DNA of 64,000 bases from Falciphora oryzae (Eukaryota > Ascomycota > Sordariomycetes > Magnaporthales > Magnaporthaceae): positions 556,624 to 620,623 of the forward strand of contig JNVV01000007.1 of the NCBI GenBank assembly GCA_000733355.1, read 5' to 3'. Made by a program: the position numbers and the translations under genes. The notes beneath the pieces were generated by a model. That model searched no databases, was not told where the DNA came from, and was given only the letters and a program-made list of their open reading frames with translations. Shown piece by piece: positions 57,881 to 64,000 of the stretch (position 1 is its first letter; the number at the start of each line of letters is the position of its first letter).

Positions 57881-60033
57881 TTATGCAGGCGCCGGAGTAG
57901 ATACTGCGTCCAGGCTTGACTCCCCGAGCAGGGGCTCCGGGCCGGTAGGACGGGCCTTGCGGCCGATACCTCCACGGACATGGGCGAGCAGGCGCACGAC
58001 GCCGGCGGGAGTGACGCCCTCGAGCCTCCTGGCCTGGCCGAGCGTCTCGGGCCTGGTGGCGGCGAGGACTTGACGCTCGGCCATGGAGATGCCCACGACG
58101 GCGGCGTAGTCGAGGTCGGCGGGCAGCAGCAGCGCCTCGTCGCGCGACGCGCGCTCGTGGTAGCCGCGCTCCCTGCGCACGTAGGGCTCGTAGACGGCCT
58201 CGATGCCGACGCGCTGGCGGACGCGGACCGAAAAGTCGGTCGCGGCCCGCCTCAGCCCGGCGACGCTGCTACCGGCCACGTCGTCGATGGTGTAGCCCCG
58301 GCGCAGCATGGCGAGGCCGTCCATGATCTCGCTCGCGTTGCCGACGTTGCCCAGCCCGGCCGCGCGCCAGCCCTCGCCGCCGTAGCGGACGCCGGCCAGC
58401 AGGCCCGTCAGCTCGGCCACCTGGGCGCGCTCGCGCTCAAAGGCGGCCCAGCGCGCGTCCGAGACGACGCCCCAGGAGCGGCCCAGGGCCGTCAGGCGCT
58501 CGTCGGCGTTGTCGGCGCGCGTCGACATGCGGTACTCGGACCGCGAAGTGAACATGCGGTACGGCTCCGAGACGCCCTTGGTGACGAGATCGTCGATCAT
58601 GATGCCGATGTAGCCGTCGGCCCGCGATAGTGTCGCCGCCGGGAGCCCCAGCGCCGCGCGCCCGGCGTTGATGCCGGCCACGACGCCCTGGCCCGCAGCC
58701 TCCTCGTAGCCCGTGGTGCCGTTGATCTGGCCGGCCAGGAACAGGCCTGAGATGGCCTTGGTCTCGAGCGACGTCTTGAGCGAGCGCGGGTCCACGTAGT
58801 CGTACTCGACGCCGTAGCCCGGCTGCAGCATCTCGACCTTCTCGAGGCCCGGGATTGTGCGCAGGAGTTGCTCCTGCGCCTCTGCGGGGATCGTCATGGA
58901 CAGGCCGTTGGGGTAGATGACGTCCGAGTCGAAGCCTTCGGGTTCAAGCCAGACGATGTGCCGCTCGCGGTGGCCGAAGCGTATGATCTTGGACTCGAGC
59001 GATGGGCAGTACCGGGGCCCCTTGACAGTCTCGCGGATGTGGATGGTCTTGTCGAGGTTGGCGCGCACGACGTCGTGCGTGGCCTGGTTGGTGTAGGTGG
59101 CGTGGCAGTCCAGCTGTTTCTCGACTGTGACGCGCTCGTTCATGAAGCTGAAGGGCATGGGAGGGTCGTCGCCATGCTGCACGTCCAGCATGCTGAAGTC
59201 GATGCTGCCCTTAGCCAGCCGCGGCGGCGTCCCCGTCTTGAGCCTGCCCATCTGGAACCCGGCGCCCTTGAGGGAGTGGCTGAGCCCAAACGTCGCGGCC
59301 TCGCCGATGCGGCCCGAGGGGAAGCTCTTCAGCCCGATGTGGATCTCGCCGCCCAGGAACGTGCCCGTGGTGATGACGACCTGGCCCGTCGCGAGCTCCT
59401 CGCCAGACTCGAGCCGCACCCCCGTGATCTTCCTCTGCCCGGGCCTGGCGTCGGGGCCGTCTGCGTCCCCGAGCACAATGTCGGCCACGCTGTCCAGCAC
59501 GGCGGTCAGGTTGGGGTAGTTGAGCAGCGTGTCCCGCATGCGCGTCTTGTAGAGCTCGCGGTCGATCTGGGCGCGGGGCCCCCAGACGGCGGGGCCCTTG
59601 CGGCGGTTCAGCACCTTGAACTGCACGCCCGCGCGGTCGACGACGCGACCGGCCAGGCCGTCCAGCGCATCGATCTCGCGTATGATGACGCCCTTGCCGA
59701 TGCCGCCGAAGCTCGGGTTGCACGAGCAGGTGCCCAGGTTGTCCGTCTTGGGTGTCACCAGCGCCGTCCTCGCGCCCGTCCGCGCCGCCGCTGCACACGC
59801 CTCGGCCCCGGCGTGGCCTCCGCCAATGACGACGACATCAAACTTCCTGTGCCGCCAGCATTGGCCCGAGGTCAGCTGGCCGCGATCCCTGTCTGGTGGA
59901 GATATCAGGGGGGAAATCACCTTGCGAGCTCGTTGACCGTGGCAAACGTCCTCCTCCGCCCGGCACGAAAACTGGCGGGAAAGACGAGCCTCGTTGGGCG
60001 GAGTGTGCCCAAGAAGGATACGGACAAAGGCAT
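57881..60033 (-). CDS. MTO1: Mitochondrial tRNA uridine-modifying enzyme MTO1 (MnmG/GidA)
   Basis: Two exons on the minus strand (59921-60033 and 57881-59846) give 692 residues. Mto1 with Mss1 (MnmE) installs the carboxymethylaminomethyl group on wobble uridine 34 of mitochondrial tRNAs, using FAD. Exon 1 encodes a presequence rich in Arg, Ser and Phe without acids, [18 protein letters not shown], ending [10 protein letters not shown]. Exon 2 begins with the Rossmann motif [15 protein letters not shown] and contains the MnmG signatures [48 protein letters not shown] and [16 protein letters not shown], then the late SRSEYR. The 74-nt intron is GTGATT..CACAG; splicing is needed to place the presequence in frame. 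Without splicing the frame stays open to another Met at 60070 with an unrelated N-terminus, which I consider an artefact. Length is close to other Mto1 proteins. Confidence 0.95.
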
Positions 60034-60854
60034 GGCTATTGACAGGCTCGTGCCAGCGCCTAGCGACCAAAAGACATGGCTTTGCGGAAGTATGGGCAAT
60101 TGATGAATCCCATCGAGGTGCAAGTTTGCCGTATTGGAACTTTTCGCGCCTATCGATAAGGCACCGCCGAGAAATGATTTTAACCCCAACCCTAGGATCT
60201 TGAAGAGCCTTGGTGCAAACATACCACCATACCTCCCGAATGTGCCGTTCATTGGAATAAGGGTTTGATACAATGGATTGATGTCAGGTGCTTTTCTTAG
60301 GTCTCGGCAGTATGTGCCAACCTAGGGGGTTTGTAATAGTCAAAATGTGTTTATTAAAGCAGTGACAATAATATCACTTTTAGGAGTCTGTTATCAATGT
60401 TCTCTGTCCTAGTATTGAATACCACTTTTGAACTCCTGCCACGTTTCCCCGAGTCTGTTCACGTTTCCTCCATCCTAAATTACTATTTATTTCTTCCGTT
60501 TTACCAACCTTAGCTATCGAGTCTCAAAATCCTTTCCACCTGACCTGTTTAGGTTACGGACTAATGATTCCCCTAGGTAATGGTGTATTGTCTCACTCTC
60601 ATTTAGATAGTGTGACGGAAAGATACAAAACACTCCTCAATTAAAAAGTTGAAAAAGGGGCATATAATCGATGTAATTGATAGTAAAGCTGGCCAAAAAC
60701 ACGTCAATAATTAATAGATCCAAAAACTCCGGCGGCTGTTCTTCAAACAAATGCACAAGCACCGCTCCGCCCGTCCCGGTTCAGCCGACATGGCTTCCAG
60801 GCCCGTCCTGTGTTCCACACGCGCTTCCTTGCAACAGACGACTTGCCGTCCACA
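60034..60854. other. Intergenic, AT-rich (MTO1 promoter / VPS45 3' side)
   Basis: 821 bases between the MTO1 start and the VPS45 stop, both minus strand. From about 60280 to 60730 the base composition is clearly richer in A and T than anywhere else of similar length in the window. No ORF or repeat copy is recognised. It should include the MTO1 promoter and VPS45 terminator. Confidence 0.6.
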
Positions 60855-62716
60855 TTACCTCCGCCCAATCTCCTTCCTCAACCTTCCGGCCGCGGTCGTG
60901 GGCGGGGGCTCCGGCCACGACCTGACGGCGTCCTCGACCTCTTCCAGGAATGTGTCGGCGTTGTGAATCGTCGTGCCTCCGAGCACGACCCTGACGCCCG
61001 GCGAGGACGCGTTGATGCCCGCCACCGTCTTGGCCTCCTCGTACGTGGCCCCGCCGACCATGAAGACGATGACGTCCTGCGGCTTGTCCTTGGTGGCGCC
61101 GCCGCCGTCGACAAAGGGGAACTGCTGCTCGCGGAGCCGGCCCTTGATCAGGCTCTGCAGCGTCACCTCGAGCCGCGGCGAGTGCATCGTGTAGACGTTG
61201 TCGACGCCCTTGAGGCCCTTGAACGCCTTGGCCCCTGAGAATATCCCCGTCGACTCGAATATGTCCGAGATGCCCCCGCCTGCCCCTTGCGACTGCGACA
61301 CCGAGTTCTGGTACGCCAGCAGCTTGGGCACCAGGTCGGCCAGCCGCGCCGGCACCCCACCCGCCGCCCCGAGGAGGTCCACCAACATTGGCAGTGCGCT
61401 AGAGGGGTGCTTCTCGTAGCGTAGCGCGTAGAGGGCCACGAGACCGGTTTTATGCTCCGCCGTCACGGCCGGGTTTTGCATAATCTTTTGAACACTCTGT
61501 TATGCTCTCGCCGTTAGCTACAAAAATTGATACGATCTCACGCACGGCCCTTGCCTCGGCTTTCTGGTTTTCTTACCTTCAAGTCTGCAGCATGGTTGTC
61601 GTTGCATGCTAGGCTTTGCTCGCATTCGCTCACCTCGAGCAGATTTTCTTCTCCTACTCTCCTACTCAATTCAGACATGAGATGGACATGCTTGCTGACG
61701 TTGCCTGACAGCTTCCGGAACTCGGGATACTCCTCGACGAAGCGCTTCATGTCGGCTATGGACTCCAGCTGGACGTTGTTCTTGTGCTTTGTCTGGAACT
61801 GCTCGACGTAATCCTTGACGTTTGACCCCAGGTCGCCAAAGTTGAGATACATGTTCTTCTTGAAGAACGGGTCCTGATCCTGCGACAGGACAATCTCCTT
61901 GAGGTCAGGGCTCGCGTTGGGCACATCACCCAGATCGACACGGCCGTTCTTGATGCCGATCAGCTGGTGCACCATGGCCTGGTACGTCCACTGGGTGAGC
62001 AGCGGGGTGACTGGGTCGTTGCGGCGGTCGAGGATGAGTAGGATGGGTGGGGTGTCGACCTTGCGGAAGTCAAACAGCTGGTCCTCCTGCGTCATGTGGT
62101 AGCGCACCTCGGTGGCCAGTTTCTTGGCCATCAGGCTGTTCTTCTCGTACCGTATCAGCGGCTTCTTCTTGAGCGCCAGTAGGATAGCGAGAATGCCCTC
62201 GGTGGCGCGCTGTAGCGAGTCCGAGTTCCACATGTCTGGCGAAGTGCTCCACAGCCTGTGCTGGGGCAGGGAGATGTTCAGGTCGAACAAGTCCGGGTTG
62301 ACGACGACGAAGTCGGCAAAGTGCTCCTGGACCAGCTTGACGACCTCGTGATCGTCCGCCTCGGCCAGCCGCTCGAGCGACGACTTCTTGACCACGTTGC
62401 TGAAGTAGAGGTAGTACTCGCCGTACCTGGGCTCCCTCAGCTCGTCGATCAGGAACTGGATCGAGTCGGGCGACGGCCGGACGAAGCAGTAGCAGCGCAG
62501 GTGGCGCATCTTCTCGCGGTTCGCATTATCCAGGCGGTCCGTGAGGTACACCTCGTGGTTGAGCAGCGTGGACTGTGTCACGGCCGTAGACAGGATCGGC
62601 ACCGTGTCTCTGTCCAGCAGCAAAATCTTCATCTTTGCCGACTGCGAGCCGGTGGGGTTGTCGCCCGTGGATATCATCTTGGAGATGTACCCCGAAACGG
62701 CCTGGACGACATCCAT
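60855..62716 (-). CDS. VPS45: Sec1/Munc18 protein VPS45
   Basis: Two exons on the minus strand (61577-62716 and 60855-61496) give 593 residues, near the yeast length. Vps45 binds the syntaxin-like SNARE Tlg2/Pep12 partner and is needed for fusion of Golgi-derived vesicles with endosomes on the way to the vacuole. The start MDVVQAVSGYISKMI and KILLLDRDTVPILSTAVTQS match the family N-terminus, the Tlg2-binding region. Further SM-protein blocks are RCYCFVRPSPDSIQFLIDEL, PPILLILDRRNDPVTPLLTQ, WTYQAMVHQLIGI, and in exon 2 DVIVFMVGGATYEEAKTV, the strongly conserved GG(A/V)TYEE motif. The junction reads AADLKSVQKIMQNP. The 80-nt intron is GTAAGA..ACAG. It is divergent from MMM1 across 663 bases. Confidence 0.96.
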
Positions 62717-63379
62717 CGTGAATGGCGGGGCCCGTCTTCGGGGCCGGACAGCAGCTACTGTGAGGAGAGCTGCTTGATGTGGTTGCTGCGTTGGTACCAG
62801 GGCCGCAGCGGTAGGCTAGGCTCCCACGCCCTCCAGCAGCCCGTCGCTGTTGGGAGAGTTCACGTGCGCGAGGCTGTAGACGAGGCCGCCGCAGGGGGTG
62901 ATGCACGGGGTTTGCCTGGGGAGGTTGCTTGTGTAATGTGGCGAAAGCAGACGTGGCCTAACCCTGCCGAAGAAGACGGAACTTCCGGATTACTTGGTCG
63001 TCGTGGTTGGTAGTAGCGGCAATACAGAAGCGTCCAGCCAAGGGATGCACGCCGCTGCTATGAAGTGGTTGGCGCAGTTCCATGCATGTCGTCGCATTCA
63101 TCACTGGGGCCTTCAATGAGGCTGCTCAACTGAGATGCACCAGCGCGGCACAGCAGGCCACCTTCTGGAAACTCAAGTGGGGACTTTGAGCTTGGCCCGA
63201 GACGGAAGCTCCACTGCATGGAGGCGCATGCGTGCGCATTGATGTCACAGCTGCCAACAAGATCTTGCATCACCGCACAGCACAGCACAACACCAACACA
63301 TGCAATTCTCCTCGGCCAAATCCCCTCTCTTGACCGACCGACTCCGAGCGAACGATGCTTTGTCCCGGACAGCATCGCC
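62717..63379. other. Divergent promoter region (VPS45 / MMM1)
   Basis: 663 bases between two starts that point away from each other. It contains short open frames without recognisable content. No specific regulatory motif can be supported. Confidence 0.55.
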
Positions 63380-64000
63380 ATGTCGCCTAATACCTGCCCT
63401 GCTCGGGCAGAGCCTACGTGAGTGAGCAATTCCGAACTTGTGCTTGCTTTCTACACAGCGCAACTGCTGACGGGGCCGCGGCCCAGACTCTCGTTCACGC
63501 AGGGCTTGATCGTCGGCCAGCTGTCGGTCGTGCTGCTGATCGCCGCCTTCATAAAGTTCTTCATCTTCGGCGACCCACCCTCCCCCGAGGAGACGGCGAC
63601 GGCCCGGGCCAACGAGCGGCGGTCACGCACGCTCGCGCACAAGAAGTCGCTGCTCAGCCTCCGCAGCTCCAGCCAGCGGCCCGAGCACAACACGCACCTG
63701 CAAGGCGGCGGCCACCACCCGGCCCTCAAGAAGAAGAAGTCCAGCGTCCTGCGCTCCGGTCCGCCCGCGCTGACCATCGGCTCCATCCTCAGCAAGACGT
63801 ACTACCGCGTCGACAGCCACCAGCCCGAGAGCCTCGACTGGTTCAACGTCCTGGTCGCCCAGACCATCGCCCAGTTCCGCAGCGACGCCCAGCACGACGA
63901 CGCCATTCTCACGTCCCTGACCAAGGCTCTCAACGGCACCAGCCGCCCGGACTTCCTCGACGAGATCCGCGTCACCGAGCTCAGCCTCGGCGAGGACTTC
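63380..64000 (+). CDS. MMM1: MMM1, ERMES subunit (5' part, runs off the window)
   Basis: Two exons (63380-63417 and 63487 to the window end, still open) give the first 184 residues. Mmm1 is the ER-anchored subunit of the ERMES complex that tethers ER to mitochondria and exchanges phospholipids. The spliced N-terminus reads MSPNTCPARAEPTLSFTQG, then one membrane helix LSVVLLIAAFIKFFIF, a basic Ser/Arg-rich linker (LAHKKSLLSLRSSS and KKKKSSVLRS), and the start of the lipid-binding SMP domain at ESLDWFNVLVAQTIAQFRSD. The acceptor is CGGCCCAG at 63479-63486; the upstream ACACAG acceptor at 63459 would shift frame and lose LSFTQGLIVGQ, so I reject it. The rest of the SMP domain lies right of the window. 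Confidence 0.94.

Noticed and set aside
58868..60103. 411-codon open frame antisense to MTO1
   Set aside because: Mirror of MTO1 codon bias; composition is Asp/Val/Ala/Arg-rich without motifs.
63459..63486. Earlier MMM1 acceptor after TCTACACAG
   Set aside because: It puts exon 2 out of frame with the conserved LSFTQGLIVGQ segment; the next AG (63485-63486) restores it.

Overview
This is a GC-rich window of nuclear DNA from a filamentous ascomycete. The evidence is many short introns (roughly 55-120 nt, GT..AG) interrupting conserved eukaryotic genes, long gene-free spacers rich in homopolymer and microsatellite tracts, and a fungus-specific WOPR regulator. The protein flavour (MMM1 N-terminus, UTR4, TDP1, KSP1-type kinase) suits a Sordariomycete. 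A Magnaporthales relative is my guess from memory of such proteins, not something the sequence proves. Position 17362-17400 is a run of 39 Ns, so this is a draft scaffold.

Layout, left to right: the 3' end of an amino-acid transporter (1-601, +); a KSP1/Ran1-like kinase (1877-3949, -); an 8.3 kb gene-free spacer; enolase-phosphatase UTR4 (12273-13683, +); the 25S rRNA methyltransferase BMT2 (15235-16110, -), divergent from ribosomal protein RPL25 (16592-17682, +), which is interrupted by the gap; TIM8 (18169-18592, -); a CorA-type Mg2+ transporter (19374-21306, -); SPC1 of the signal peptidase complex (23688-24174, +); the RING subunit RBX1 (24528-25160, -); a PNRC-motif protein (26668-27879, +); a COG2907-like flavoprotein (29421-31274, -); tyrosyl-DNA phosphodiesterase TDP1 with a UIM (32179-35082, +); a 16.7 kb gene-free spacer; a Wor1/Ryp1/Sge1-type WOPR transcription factor (51803-52996, +); cardiolipin synthase CRD1 (53664-56076, +); a 96-bp foldback element and microsatellites; mitochondrial tRNA modifier MTO1 (57881-60033, -); VPS45 (60855-62716, -); and the first part of MMM1 (63380-64000+, +).

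These are mostly single-copy housekeeping genes and do not form a pathway cluster. TIM8, CRD1, MTO1 and MMM1 are mitochondrial; BMT2 and RPL25 both belong to the large ribosomal subunit and share a divergent promoter region. I see no secondary-metabolite cluster, intact transposon, CRISPR array, tRNA or rRNA gene. The most interesting points are the very large upstream region of the WOPR regulator, with a likely 5'-UTR intron and uORFs; the MITE-like foldback with a candidate target-site duplication; and a 122-bp duplication flanking the gap inside RPL25 that looks like an unmerged contig overlap.
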